A DNA stretch of 64,000 nucleotides, taken from Rotaria sp. Silwood1 (taxonomy: Eukaryota > Rotifera > Eurotatoria > Philodinida > Philodinidae). Every line of letters begins with the position of its first letter. The stretch's first letter is position 1. Below are positions 1-13,125 of the stretch, piece by piece. Under the pieces are notes generated by a model. The model was not told the origin of the DNA, made no database searches, and saw only the letters and a list, made by a program, of their open reading frames with translations. A program made the position numbers and the translations under genes. Where the stretch lies: NCBI GenBank assembly GCA_905250075.1, contig CAJNOP010000013.1, forward strand, positions 3,039,871 to 3,103,870, read 5' to 3'.

Positions 1-1006
1 TTTCTTAATTGAAATCTGAACGAAAAAAGACTTTTAGGGTTGTCTTAAAATTTATGTCATCCAGTCAAAAAATGTTGTGGAATGCTCGAAGACGTGTCAT
101 TTTGTAGAAAATTAATTCCTCTGTCATTCTGTCTAATCAAAAGAATCTATTATTTTCCGGTTCTAGATACTGAAAAACTTAATTTGGGAAAATTGTGAAG
201 ATTTTATAGCCCTTAAATTCTTATTAGAAACAGTTTTTTTTCTATTCAAGTCACTATTTAAATTCTTTGCACAATTTACTACAACAGAAAAAAAATCAAA
301 ATTAAATCTATGTGAACAATTTTTGCGAGCCATTATATATGGCAGTCAAAAAACTTTCCTCATAACGTGTAATAGAAAAGTTATATTCTATTTTTTTTAT
401 AGTGCACTCTTGTAGAAGGCTCACTAAACTCTGATTAAACTTAACATAAGAGGTTTCACTAAATTCGATTGCTGTAGTCTTACTTTTTGAAATCATCTTT
501 AATTGTGAACACTGCGCTAGCAAAGATCGACCGACCAAAAAGAAAACTTAAAAGTTCTATTTTTACCTGCTTATAACAGCCTAATATAGTGTTACAAAAC
601 TTGATAAAAGACGAAAAATAAGACTAAATTCATTCATGGATGGAGGTTTTCTTCTAAATTCCAGTAGCATGTCGAGAACTTTTCAGCCTTCGACAAGAAT
701 ATTGAATGAAATACTTGTACACAGCTTTACAATAGAGACATTACTCTTTCTAAACTGCCTGTTGAGAAAGTCTTCGCACTTTTACAAAGGCCTGCCATTG
801 TTTCGACAGATGTAGGAGACTACTCTGAACTTCCGGTAGCCATATGTCTGTGAGACACGGCGGATTTCGCCATAAATTGGAAGATATTGGGTATTACTAC
901 TCTTTGGAACAAGAAAACTGTCGAATCTTCATGACGCGAGATGTCATTATACTATATTGAAAACAAAATGAATGCAGAAATTTTTCACTATCTGTTATAG
1001 ATTTAC
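1..1006. other. Region downstream of nhl-1-like exon 6; no exon found
   Basis: No convincing exon was found here on either strand. The NHL-repeat part expected for the minus-strand gene ending at 1007 is not visible, so it probably lies beyond the window start. About 397-1005 is related to 17998-18440 and is listed as a dispersed repeat. Short open frames here (for example minus 308-538) show no known motif. Confidence 0.6.
397..1005. repeat. Dispersed repeat R1, copy a
   Basis: This stretch aligns by eye with 17998-18440 in the same orientation. Shared blocks include TTCGATTGCTG, TTAATTGTGAACA / TTAGTTGTGAACA, ATGGATGGAGGTTTTC / ATGGATGCAGGTTTTC and TGAAAACAAAAT. The copies have many substitutions and small indels, so the repeat is old. 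It ends almost exactly at the splice donor of nhl-1-like exon 6 (1006), so it lies inside the following intron. No coding potential was recognised. Confidence 0.7.
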
Positions 1007-4000
1007 TTTGATCAATTTGTGATTGTTCTCGAGTATACATTGGATTTGGTACTGTTGTTACATAATTTGTAGCTGAGTGAGAATGTCCAGGCGAGGAAAA
1101 TCTTGTTTGTTGTATCGGAACAACTTGACTTGTTGAAGTTTGTGATTGTGGTTGATTTGAAATATCGATCAAACGACCAAAATTTTGAATTGCTGATGAC
1201 ATAGCGGCTTGATTTTCAAATGTAAATCGTAACTGGACAAGATTGTTGATTATAGATAGATACATTTGAAATGTTTATATATTCCTTAACCCTTTACCTG
1301 CTCACCTTCTGGACATCAGTTGGCATTTGAGCATGTAATGTTTCAATTTGTTGTGAGTAACGACTACATTGTGATCGCACATTTGCTAAATCAACATCAT
1401 TAATTGCTTGTCCACTTTAGAAAGGAATAATTAAGATTAAATAGGAAAAAAAATGAAAGATTTTACTTTGCAAGGGATGTTTCAACTGATTCACAAAAAC
1501 TTGCTACACTTGCTAATTCAACTTCTGCTGTTTCTTGTTGTAAACGAAACATTCTAAAAATACAAAAAAAAAAACAAATAAATAACACTTAATTTATAAC
1601 TTCTTTGTTTTTGTTTCGTAGTATACCTTAATTGTGACTGCATATAAACTTCAGCTTCAGTAAATAATGCTGTTTCACGATGTTTTAATTCTTGCATTAA
1701 TGTTGCAATAGCTGATGTTATTTCGTGTTGAATTTGTTCATGATTTGTTTTAACAGTATTAACTCTTTGTTCATACGAAGCTATTTTATCACTTAATTTT
1801 GGTAATGTACGACGAAGTTGACTAACAAGTGATCTTATATTATACGAACCTTCACGTAAATGTGCCTCACGACAATCAGAACATATATATTTCGAACAAT
1901 CATGACATTTTGTAAGAGCTAAATATGTTAGTAGATATTAATGAATGAGTCGAAAATTTTGAGACAAAATATTTGTTTAATTTTGATTCCTTTGAAAATG
2001 TTTTTGAGGAGTCAAAGGTTATGAATTAGAACTAGTATATTGTGCACTTTCCGAATATGAGCTTACACAAAGGATGGTAGCACAACGAACAATTTTGGCC
2101 CACTTAATTTTCTTTCAGAAAGGAACATAAATATTGTCAGATTTTATAGCGCTTAAGCTGATCAGTCTAACCTTGTGTAAAACTTGCAGCGAGGTGTCAA
2201 GATAGAAGTACTTAGAGTCCTTCCAAACTTGACCATCATCATTACATTTTTTCTGGTTGTTAGCTAAGAGAATAGATGTTTCTCATAAGATGGAATCAAA
2301 AGCGAATAAGCTCACGCATAGGATGTGGGTGAGAATATACGAGCAGTCTTAATAAATAGTTTTGCGCCCGTCAACCAATCTTGAGAGCCTTTTGTTCGGA
2401 TAGATAAAAGTGGCTATTTTTCGACTGATATTAGCGGATTTTCGTCAGATTCGTTACTTTTCCAGTGAAAACAATTAACACGTTTGAAATTAGTATCAAC
2501 AGCTGAGTTGACTTAGATTTGTTTCAAACTGTTCGAGTAACTATTATTTTCGTCAAAAATTTCATTGCTGGTCCCCATTAGAGTCTAGCCAAAAACATGA
2601 AGTCAAACAAAATCTCATTTGAACAGTTGAAAACAAGTCATGATCTTGTAAAATAATGATAGAGCACAAGGAGGCAAATAACTACGCATTAAAAGTGGCA
2701 TTATGATTAATTTCATTTTTTGGTTGAATCCTATGGCACACGAGGAATGAATCATTTCGACGAAAATGATAATTGTTCGAACTCAATTGTTGATGCTAAT
2801 TTCAAATATATTAATTATTTTCACTAGAATAGTAACGAATTTTTACAAAAATCGGCAAATATCAGTTAAAAATAGCAATTTCTACGGAATCCAAGAAAAA
2901 TGATCTCAACTTTAAACATGTACCCATACTATTTTCTAAACAAAGCATACATATTCTTATAGCTTGTCATGTACGGTACTCACACTGAAATTTTTGGTGA
3001 TATGATCATGTTTATTTTCTGAGATACAAAGCTTTCAAGATTACCTGGTGGATGTGAATTCATTGATTTAAATTGTTCAAACATTCTTATTCGTCAATTC
3101 TCGACCTAAAAAACATCCTCTATTTGATGCCCTAGCACCAATGTGAAGCTCAAGTCATACCCTCTTGATCACACTATCAGTGAGCTCATAGGTTTATGAC
3201 TCTACTTTAGAAGAAGCATCTATCCTCTGAACTCACAATAAGAAAGAGTGTTGTCATGATAATCAAGTTTGTAAGGGACATAAGTGCTCGCTATTTAAGA
3301 CTTCATTACAAGATTCATATATGGTTAAATTTACTAGCTCAAGCACTACTGTGTATGGTACTTTTTATGTTTCTTTCTGAGAAAAACCTAGGTAGACCAA
3401 TACTGGTCCTCATGTACACTAATTCTTCTAACTTAATTTTTGTTTGAGAGTAGTGAGGGAAGTTTTTAAGAGCCTATAATTTCATTGTAAAAGGCAGTAA
3501 AAAAATATTGGAATCAGTTGTTTTGTCAAGCGGACACTTCTTTATAAAATATTATGTTAAACTAAACTGTGACTTTTACCTCAGTGAAACTGGCGACATT
3601 TTCTCAAGAGCTTCTTTTTATACAAAAAACTTTGAACATCAAAAAGTCTTTTTTCTGAAAAATAAAAATTGAAGAGATGTGAAAATTGAAGTGAGTTATA
3701 GGAAAATTTTATTAGTACATTTTTTAGAATAGCTTCCGCTCTACAAGCTGATATACTAATAAAGATGTCAATATTTACTTTTCAATTGCAATTATAGAAG
3801 TACAAAAATGTATAGAAAATCTTTCATTCAAACTATTTTTTTTTGGATCTTTTAAAAAATTATCTCATTAGTCTTTAAAAAAGTTCTATACCTACATTCG
3901 AAAATACTTTCAAGATAGTCAAGAAAATACAAATATTTCGTCTCAAAAATTTTGATCGAGCTGTTATTTAGCATTTTATACCTTGTTTTTGTTCATTACA

Positions 4001-4346
4001 AACAAAACAACTACCCGGTTGACTAGAATTTACTGGTTGAAGATCAAGAAATCCAATCATAGTTAAATTAGCAGGAAATGTTTGAACACCACCTATAAAA
4101 ACAAATTTTGTTATTTCAATAACGAAAAAATCTTTTCATTATACCTGGTGGTATCGGATGTTCTCGACGACATTCCGGACAACGTAATGAACGTGCTCGT
4201 GGATCAACAAGATTTGTTAAACATGGTGTTAAACAAAATGTATGCATACATGGTAAAAGTTTAGGTATACGAAATTTATCCAAACAAACAGGACACGTCG
4301 TAAGACGTTCCATTTGTGTTGAACTATTTTCAGTAGTAGTCGTCAT
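1007..4346 (-). CDS. nhl-1: RING/B-box/coiled-coil TRIM-type protein, NHL-1-like (5' part)
   Basis: Six exons: 4145-4346, 3982-4092, 1627-1918, 1467-1553, 1306-1414 and 1007-1232. All junctions are GT-AG and phases agree, giving 342 residues before the last visible donor. A C3HC4 RING begins at Cys18 (TCPVCLDKF, PCMHTFC, CPECRREH). It is followed by a GGVQTFPANLTMIGFLDLQP-like linker, a Cys/His B-box-type segment (CFVCNE, CHDCSKYICSDC), and a long helical coiled coil through exons 3-5. The RING plus linker resembles the TRIM-NHL protein NHL-1, a family of E3 ubiquitin ligases. NHL repeats would follow but are not in the window, so the gene is partial. The ATG at 4346 is chosen because the codons before it are not ATG. 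Intron 2 is about 2.06 kb and carries a foldback-like repeat. Naming the subfamily rests on the linker and is less sure than the RING/B-box call. Confidence 0.85.
2325..2965. repeat. Inverted-repeat (foldback/MITE-like) element in nhl-1-like intron 2
   Basis: The segment at about 2395-2570 matches the reverse complement of about 2745-2895. Matching blocks are GCTATTTTT-CGACTGATATT, TTCGTTACT, AGTGAAAA-AATTAA, TTTGAAATTAG-ATCAACA and TTTTCGTC. Weaker pairing continues outwards to about 2325 and 2965. About 170 bp of unrelated spacer separates the arms. The arms have diverged, so this is an old non-autonomous element or foldback insertion in an intron. No ORF lies in it and target-site duplications were not resolved. 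Confidence 0.75.
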
Positions 4347-7300
4347 CAACAATTTAATTTTTTAAGTTTATTTTGATAATTCAACCATTTTCAATCAATT
4401 AAATAATAAAAATATGTGCCATTTTTTGTTCTCTGCAGTAGCACTGACAATAACCTTCATAAATAATCAAAACAAGATGTCGCAATCTATCGACTTTCAA
4501 TTCTTTTCTATATTGATGACGTTCTATATACTAATTAGTCTAATTGAAAGATCATATCAAAGAGCGTGGGTGTCGTGCTGTCGTTGATCCGTAAGAATAT
4601 TGACTTTCCTATTAATTAAACTTCGATAAATACGTTTGAATCGACAAATTCATGTCTGATAGAAAATATAATGATGTTAAAATAAACTCTAATGATACAA
4701 AATCTACCTTGATCTTCTTGGTACACAGTTAATGAATGTTCGATCAATTATTTCAATCAGTCATGCGTCTCAATTTAATTTGATAAACTACATATATATT
4801 TTGTTTTATTCCTGGATGACTAGTATTATCAATACACGGTTTCTATTCTCGTCGCATGTCTCTAATCAGCGTTGTCATCGTGTGCAACAAATCGAGTTTG
4901 ATAGTTGGCCGTTAGCTGCTTAATCATGCATATACATATAGATGGCTGTTGCTTTAATGTGAATACTAGTAGTGAGGGACAAAAGGAAGAACGACGACGG
5001 CGTTGAAAGAAGCATTTTCGATTACTACAGTTATTGAATCATGATACATTTGTCAAGTAGTCTTGAACGGAAAGTGCGAGCGGTCGGGCTAAGCATGCAA
5101 TTGTATCAAAACTCGTCGTTTGATTGCTGTAAAACATTTCTCTTTGCGTGTAACTTTATCAAGGAAATATTTCTAAATGAATTGTTAGTTTATTATTGTT
5201 ACTATTTGTATTCTTAGCTTTTTTCTTTTTATTTTTTTTTCTTCGTCTCATTATTAAGATTGCTTACACCGGCATTAATGAAATAAATTTCGCTCATAGA
5301 ACATGTTGACATTGTATTGATTATTTTCCCATGACGTTCAACTGGCTACATTTTTTGATCATAGTATATTAATTTTAGAATATAATGCGATGCATGCAAG
5401 CAAGCATTTTTTATTTGATTTGTATATGCGTGCAAGGCACTCCCTTTGACGCCCACTCAAATTTCTTCTTTTTTTCCTTTCCCTATTGACGATGCGGTAC
5501 ACGTAAAATGATGAGTTAAAAAGTCGGATGTCTTTAAACGATTGACGATCGTGTCTCGTACATAGTTGTCAATCATTATATTTTTCTTTTTCTAGGTTTT
5601 CCAAATTTCTTTTTATCGGAATAATTTAATTTATAATTGACTTACTAAAGCGAATTTTATAACAGAAGGGAGAGAGTAACAACGATAGACAGAAGGAGAA
5701 CATAAAATGCTCAAGATATGAAGGAGAAAGAAGAACAAGAAAAACGAGTTAGACTATTTTATTTATTATTGCTGTTCGTTGCTTGATAGCTTGAGGCAAA
5801 GAGGAATGCACACGAGTGAATGAATGAATGAATGAATGAATGAATGAATGAATGAATGACTGAGTGAATGGTGGTGATGATGGCAGTAGAAACGCAAAGA
5901 TCTAGCATAGTATAATAGAGAAGAAGAAGAAGCCGAAACCGAAGCCGAACAAGAAGATGATGATGAAGACGAAGAACATCAGGGGAAAAAAGAAGAAGAA
6001 GAAAAAAAGAACACACACATAAGAAGGAAACAACGGCCGATTTTTGTGTTGTGTTCGCTGGTTTTTGTTTTTGGAGGACACAAAAAAAGAGAATATAGAA
6101 ATCTATAGCGCACACTTCGATGACTACTACTCCCACTACTATATATTGCTATTTTGTTGTTATTTTGATTAACAGGTGACACTTGTATAGAAACAACTAT
6201 TTTATTGATTCATATCTATATTGTTTGTTATAGTGATTTCTCGTAACTTTTAATCATTTTATCTTACCCTTAATCTTTTACTATTTTAAATGTAAGCAAT
6301 CGTTATGTTTATCGTTCTAATGTTATTTGTTTTTCTTTTGCTTATATAAAATTCATCCATCCGTTTATTAAATATCTTTAGAGAGTTCTGGTTCATGTTA
6401 TCTATGTCACTAACATCATTTTTTTAACCGTCTGAGATATGTGTTAGAAACATCTGGCTAATAGTTCTGGTGTGCGTGTGTGTGTGTCTTTATGCATGAC
6501 GATAATAAACTATTTATAATTAATTCCTGACAACGTATGCATGTATGCATTGAGTATCTTTCGACATAATGACAAGATTCATTCCCCCTTTCTACACATA
6601 CGTAATCGATTATAAAGAAGTATGCACAGACGCAGTTATTTCCAGGTAAATATAAAGATTTTCTAACTATGGCTTTATGGTGAAATGTATGATTAAGAGT
6701 GATCAATGAGTACGATGACATATCAATTTAAATATGACATAGAAGAATGAGAACAAAATAAGACATTTGCATTATTAGATCATAAATAGATGAGGTAAGA
6801 AAATGATGATATTTTACTATCGATTTCCTGTATTTTATTTTTCATAAATCGATAAAGTGCATTTTTTTTGTTTCGTTACTGGAAATAGAATGGGATGCCT
6901 TGTTTTTTTCTTGATGTAGAATAAAAAGGTTAATTCAAACATACAGAATCATACTTTTCGAACAATTGTAAATGACATCAAGTAGGAAGACCTTGCGGAA
7001 ATGAGTAGAAGGTTGAAGACTCTCATTGCCATCATCACTACAAATACAGAAAAAAAAGAAAATTTAATTGTGTCAACTTGTCAAGTCTTATTCTTCTAGA
7101 TATATATATATATATCTTTAATTTCTTATTTCGATTAAAACAGATATACACCAAGCATATGCTGTTTGTTGAGTTGCTTATGTCAGAAACATGAGTCCAA
7201 TCACATGCATATACATCTATCTATCTATTCTGTTGAGTTATATTTGTTAGATCTATCAATGATGACAGTAACTATGCGATGAGTGTATAAGAGAAGAAAA

Positions 7301-7664
7301 TGGAAAAACAAAATTTGCCCATCGGCATAGAATCCGTCATCAGATGAATGTCAAAACTATTTTTTCCGTGGCCTTCATGCAGATATACATGTATTCACAA
7401 TATAAATATAAGTAGAAAGAATTACTGTATCACATCAGGTGCCATTATTTAAATAGTCAAGAAACGAGAAAAAAAAAGAGAAAAAAATTTCTCTGCATTT
7501 ATATTCTTTCTATTCCTTTGAGTAATTACATTTACTTGTAATAGCTCTGTAAGAAGGTCTGTATACATCAACTTTGTTTTTCCTTCAACATGTTTTAGAT
7601 ATAAATCCCTTGGATGAACAGCGACGAGAACGATCACATTTATTAAGACAACCGTAAGAATAAT
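4347..7664. other. Intergenic region between divergent nhl-1-like and receptor genes
   Basis: This is a 3.3-kb head-to-head intergenic space. Both flanking genes are transcribed outwards, so it should hold both promoters. It contains a TGAA tetranucleotide run (about 5817-5859), a GAA/GAT-rich tract (about 5920-6010), a GT run (about 6470-6487) and an AT run (about 7100-7116). No exon, RNA gene or recognised regulatory motif could be supported. Confidence 0.6.
5817..5859. repeat. TGAA tetranucleotide microsatellite
   Basis: About ten uninterrupted units of TGAA/GAAT, ending in a TGAC-TGAG variant. It creates an apparent minus-strand frame of repeated HSFI residues that is not a gene. Confidence 0.95.
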
Positions 7665-10600
7665 ATGTGTTACTATTGTCGCTATTTAGCAAATGATAAA
7701 TCGAATAGTGGTGGTGATGATGATGATGATGATGATGATCAATATTTTCCAAAGGATATTAAATATCGTCGTACACGATCATGTCATTTAGCTACAATAT
7801 TACGCCTTATTAGTATAACAATGGTTTTTGTTATGTTCAATATAACAATTGTTCTTTCACAATCGCCACAAAATCAGCAACATCGAGATCAATCATCATC
7901 AAAAATTCTTGAACTAAATTCTCGAGGTAAATATTGATCTTTGATATTTATTTTATCAAAAGAAAATTTTAAAAAATTTTCTTCGTTTGATTCAATTCGT
8001 GATTGTTTACAATAATGTTTTTGTATTAACAATGTTGTTTTAATTTTTCGTAACATAGACTTAAAAAAAATTTCTTTTTCATTCTATGAAATAATGTGTT
8101 GCCTAGATTAAATATATTTAATGATATAACCAAGCTTTTTATCCTCAACTTAGTGAAAATGTGCAATTTCCGGACGTTTCTTTTTGTTTTTTATCGTTTC
8201 TTGAGTTTATATTTATGTTCGGCAGATGAAATGCTTGAAAGGCATTTTACTAAAATGATTGCTATTATATGAATTAAAAAGAACAGAGAAAAGCTTTTAA
8301 CTTACTGGAATGATGAGTTCCAACTATTCACACATAAATATGTTTGGTACATTTAAAATAAGGATTTCTATTGAAGCCTACTAAGTTAGAGAAAATTATA
8401 AGTTTTATTCTATAGTATTAGTTGTATAAATCAATAAATTTTACTTTTAATGTTTCATATACGACAGAGTATCACAAACAGATATTGATGAATATTACTG
8501 GCAAAGATATGTAAATCTGATTTGAATTATAATTATTTGAATACTAGTAAGATTATATTCTCAAATATAACGTCGATTTAGGTGCATTATAAAAAGTATG
8601 AAGATTATACAATATGTTTATCATGCAAGTCTCTTAGCTACGTTAGAAACTAAGCTCTTTTCAGAAATAAGCTGACAGTATAAATCTATTCTTAAGAGTA
8701 TTTACATATGGAAGTGATTCATATGTGAATATCTTGTAAATATTTATCAAAAAGTCTTTCATTTTGATAAGATTTATTTATTTAATCTTTGCATTCATAT
8801 ATATATAAATAGAAGTGGAAATTTAATCTTTTTTTTCTTTTCTTTTCGTTAAATAGATTTTTTCGATGTAAATAATGTTAATAATCAAGATCGACAACAA
8901 ACAAAAGCTCGTCAAAATTTTCCAACTAAGTCTTCTCCATCACCCACAATTAATTCGACAGTATCAATACCTCCACCAAAAACAAAACGATTGACACATG
9001 AAAAACGTCTTATACGTGATTTACTTAATAATTATCCAACAACATATGCACGTCCAATACGCAATATATCACAACCATTAACGATACAATTTGGTTTAAC
9101 ATTAACGCAATTATTTGATCTTGGTTCAACTGGTCAAAAAATGCAAACAAATACATGGAAAACACTTATATGGCAAGATATGAATTTAGTTTGGAATCCA
9201 AATGATTATGGTGGATTAAAAACAGTATGTTTACCAGCGGATTCAATTTGGACACCGGTAAAATACTAATCTTGAATATTGTTCAATAAAAACAAAAGCA
9301 TCCAATTTTATTCTTTAGGATATTGTTTTATATAATTATGCTGATGAACGTTTAAAAGATTGGCGTGACATATCTGCCGTTATACAACACACAGGTGATA
9401 TACTATATGTGCCAGCAACTATGCAATTTAGTGTTTGTTTTCTTGATATAACTAAATTTCCTTATGATCTTCATCAATGTTCATTATTATATCGTTCATG
9501 GTCATATGATCATACAAAAGTAATGCTGGCATTTAAAGAAGATTTACCAGCTATGGATATGTCAACATATTTAAATTCAAATGAATGGAAAGTTGTTGCA
9601 CTTCCAGCAGTAAGAAATCTTACACATGATGGATTTTCATTATTAACATATACATTAAATATTCAACGAAAAGGTGGTCTTTATGGTTATATATTAATAT
9701 TACCATGTTTACTTTTATCGGCAGCAACAATGGTTGTTTTTTGGATTCCACCAGAATCACCAGCAAAAATGATTTTAACTGTATCAATTTTTTCTGGTCT
9801 CTTTCTTCTATTACTTCTGCTTGCTGAATCTATTCCGGGTATGAAAATAATTGATTAGAATCAATATAATAGATCATGCTATTCATAAATTAAATGTCAA
9901 TGTTGCATGATAGAGAATTGAAAATAATGATCTTCAATCATGCTTTATAATTGCATTGAAACAATGAATATTAAAAATAGATTATGATTATCAGCATGAA
10001 ACATTTGTTTTTGATTCCAAAAACAGTGTTTGATTTACTTAAATATTGAATAGCATAGATTTCTTTTGAAACATTAATTGATAATCAATCATTTGTTTGA
10101 GAAATGAAACAAAAATTCGACAAATATTATTTTAGATGCATTGACAAATAGAGAATAATAAAAATTAGCATTCAAGTATTTTTCTAAATAGAGCTTCGAA
10201 GAAAAAGGAAAAACGTTAGGTACCTTAAGAACACAAGAACAACTAAGATATGAGGTCGTGATATTCTTTCGTTTGTTTTCCTTACATGTCTTTCATTAAA
10301 ACATTTCTCTTAGGATTAAATATTATAAATTAATTGTTCTTTTATGAATTTAATAATTCAATTCCTTTGTACACATTATTGATTAAATTTTTCTCTTTAT
10401 TAATATAAACCCTACAAGAAAAGTCTGGCAACTGATTTGATCGCATGTTAGTCTAGACTATGTGCGCCATGCAGTTTATAATAAATTATGGATATCCAGA
10501 AACCATTGCGACTCTTTTAGTGCTGTAGACATAATACACTTCTATGGTATTCTGTTAAGTTAATATCGTGGTCCATCTCACGAATAAGGCGAAGCCTAAT

Positions 10601-13125
10601 TTTCCAATTTTGACTCGAAATTTTGCATAAAAACAGATTTTGATAAGAATAATTTATTGCGGAAGTTTCAAAGCTTTCCAATTTACTTCTATCTTAAAAT
10701 ATAGTGTACTTCAAATGTCTTGCATCATAATTCTGTTTTGAATTGTGCATTTCAATTACACAGCATATATTTTATTCAATTATATGCTAATATGGTAGAG
10801 TTCAATGCTAAGGAAACAAAGACAAAATGATATTATTGTCATGAAGAATTCTGTCACCCACACTTCAACTTCCAAATAGTGTGTTTTGTAGTACTATATC
10901 GAAGGCTATTTATTAGAAAGTTTGATGTCGAGTAACATCTTTTATGGTTGACACTATTAAAGATACAGGAACTTATCATTAGTGAAAAACTGTGGTAAAG
11001 CATTAGAAAATCACATTTTTTTCTCATCGAAGAGAGAATGATTGGAGACGCCTATGAAGTCAAAAAATTAATAATTTTCGTGAATTTTATATTAAAAACA
11101 AAAAATAGTATTTTCGATGATGCAACGAACAAAAAATTGATATCTGTCAAATTCATTAATGAAAAGCAACATTTTAATTAAGTTAATGCAGTAAATTTTA
11201 TTTTTTATTCAATATCATGCAATTAAATTAATGAAAATGTCTATTTTAATCGATGAATTTGAAATACATTCCTTTTTTTTTCTTCGTTTCATTATTTTAA
11301 TGCCTTTTTTTTTAACTCTCTGGATGTTAAATATCTAAGCTTGCAACTTGTGACAAGCTCTAGAAAATCTTAAATAAGGAAATATTTTTCCAAATACTTT
11401 CGAGTGATATCAAAGATCTAAATGATTAGCAGCTGATTTTGCTTTACGTATAAAGTCATCTAGCAGTAAAAAGACTTCACTTTCTTCAAAATTTTATAAA
11501 AATGAGATTTACTATACGTATACTATTTAACGTACCCCCAACTTGTTCTACAACACAGAACATTTGCTTTCTCAATGCTGAATACGTGATCTAATCCGAC
11601 AGAGATGTTTATTATAATAATATCATTTTATCTTTTTTTCTTGACATTAAAGTTTGCTTTGCTATTATATTAAATAGTTGCATATATATAGAAGTTGGTC
11701 GCTCATACACAAGCATATAGTCGAATTAAATTAATGTTGCATAGTTTAAATAGACGATGGAAAACAAAAAAATACTACAAGGCTTTTGAGGTGTACTGGA
11801 AGAATGTTGAATCCGGTGGTGCATCTGACAGACGTAAAAGACAAGCTTTTATCATATCTGTATCGTAAGACAGGAACAATCAAAACTCCTGAAACTTTCA
11901 CAATGAACAGCTTTCAATAACACCTGTTTTCATTGAAAGTGTTAAATTGAAATCTGAAAATCATTTTTCGTTGATATTCTTGAGTGAAACTATGACATTG
12001 ACTTCAATAATATCATTAAAAATGCAGTATCTTCACAGTAATAATCTAAGAACTCAAACTATTTTCCAGAATATTCATAATTCATTAGGATATACATTAT
12101 TCACATAGTCTCGACTTGTAGACGATTAATCATTTGAAGTACTTCCATCATTATCTAAAGTGAATATATATGTTTTCATGAACATTGAACTTCTTCAGTT
12201 TCTCTTGTTCTACTTTCAATAAGATTACTTTTATTTGAAATGCAGCTATTGTTTCTACTACACATCAATTATTTATGATAGACCTATTTTGTAGAGATTT
12301 AATTAAGGATATAGTACTTTAAAAGACTTAAATTATGACATAATATTGTTAGGACATACGCATTATCATGTGTTTCTAATAGGTTATTTTATAACATAAT
12401 TAACTATATTGATTTCAGGTGGTGGTGGTACTCCTAATATTGGTTATTATTATTGTGTCAACATGGTTGTCGTTTCTGTAACAGCCGTCCTTGCTACTAC
12501 TGTCATACATATTTATGTACGTGGTGATCGACGTCAAGGAATTCCTTTATCTATACGTCGTTTTTTTCTTCAATATCTTGCACGTTTATATTGTATGGCA
12601 CCAAGAACGCCAACATCATTATCTGATACTGTATCATCTCGTTATGGTTCACCATCTCCCGGTGCTCTTTTATTACCAGAACATATATTTTTAACACATC
12701 ATTATCATGAAGAAGAATTTTCTAAAAAACTTAAATTACTTAAACAACGTTTTCATGAATTTCATCGACAACAACAACAACAAGGTTTAACAAATGAAAA
12801 TTCAATAACAAATGAAACAATGTCAGCACTTAGTTTAAATTTACGTTCAATTGAAAATGATTTAAAAGAAGTTCGTGATTATTTAAGACATATGAAAAAG
12901 AAAATTGAAAATAGTGATCGAACAAATAAAAATGCTGATGATTGGAAACAAGTTGCACTGGTACTTGATCGAACGTTTTTCTTGGCTTATTTTCTATGGT
13001 TTATTATTTCTGTTGTTGTTATGTTTCCAAAAACAATTAATATATCACAACCTAATTGGTCAACACCTAATGTAGAAGCATTAAATAATACTACTCTCGC
13101 TACAAACAATTTTACATTGATGTAA
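7665..13125 (+). CDS. Nicotinic acetylcholine receptor-like Cys-loop subunit
   Basis: Four exons: 7665-7926, 8857-9257, 9319-9838 and 12419-13125 (629 aa, phases agree). An acidic leader with eight Asp precedes a hydrophobic segment at about 42-64. The ligand-binding domain shows DIVLYNYADE, the Cys-loop C261-x13-C275 and loop B Trp282 (RSWSYD). Membrane segments lie at about 341-363, 370-392, 402-428 and 576-597; the M3-M4 loop has a poly-Gln run and helical charged stretch. The M4 start (WKQVALVLDRTF) is typical of nicotinic subunits. Three oddities stand out. Loop C is short and lacks the paired cysteines of alpha subunits. The GEK normally before M2 is PAK (369-371), as in anion channels. 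The 9' pore residue is Ser380 instead of Leu. It is a pentameric surface ion-channel subunit; ligand and ion selectivity cannot be read with certainty. Intron 3 splits M2 from M3 and is 2.6 kb. Confidence 0.93.
11085..11345. repeat. Dispersed repeat R2, copy a (in receptor intron 3)
   Basis: This stretch aligns with 14440-14690 in the same orientation. Shared blocks are CAAATTCATT-ATGAAAA, ATTTTAATTAAGT-AATGCA, AATGAAAATGTC/AATGAAGATGTC, TTTTAAT-G-TGAATTTGA and a T-rich run before AACTATCTG / AACTCTCTGG. No coding content. It contributes to the size of intron 3. Confidence 0.7.

Noticed and set aside
5817-5859. Regular short repeat considered as a CRISPR-like array
   Set aside because: Simple TGAA microsatellite with no spacers, in an intron-bearing animal genome.
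5759-6136. Minus-strand frame of 125 codons upstream of the receptor gene
   Set aside because: Produced by the TGAA microsatellite and GAA/GAT-rich tracts (HSFI and poly-Leu/Phe runs); no domain or splice structure.
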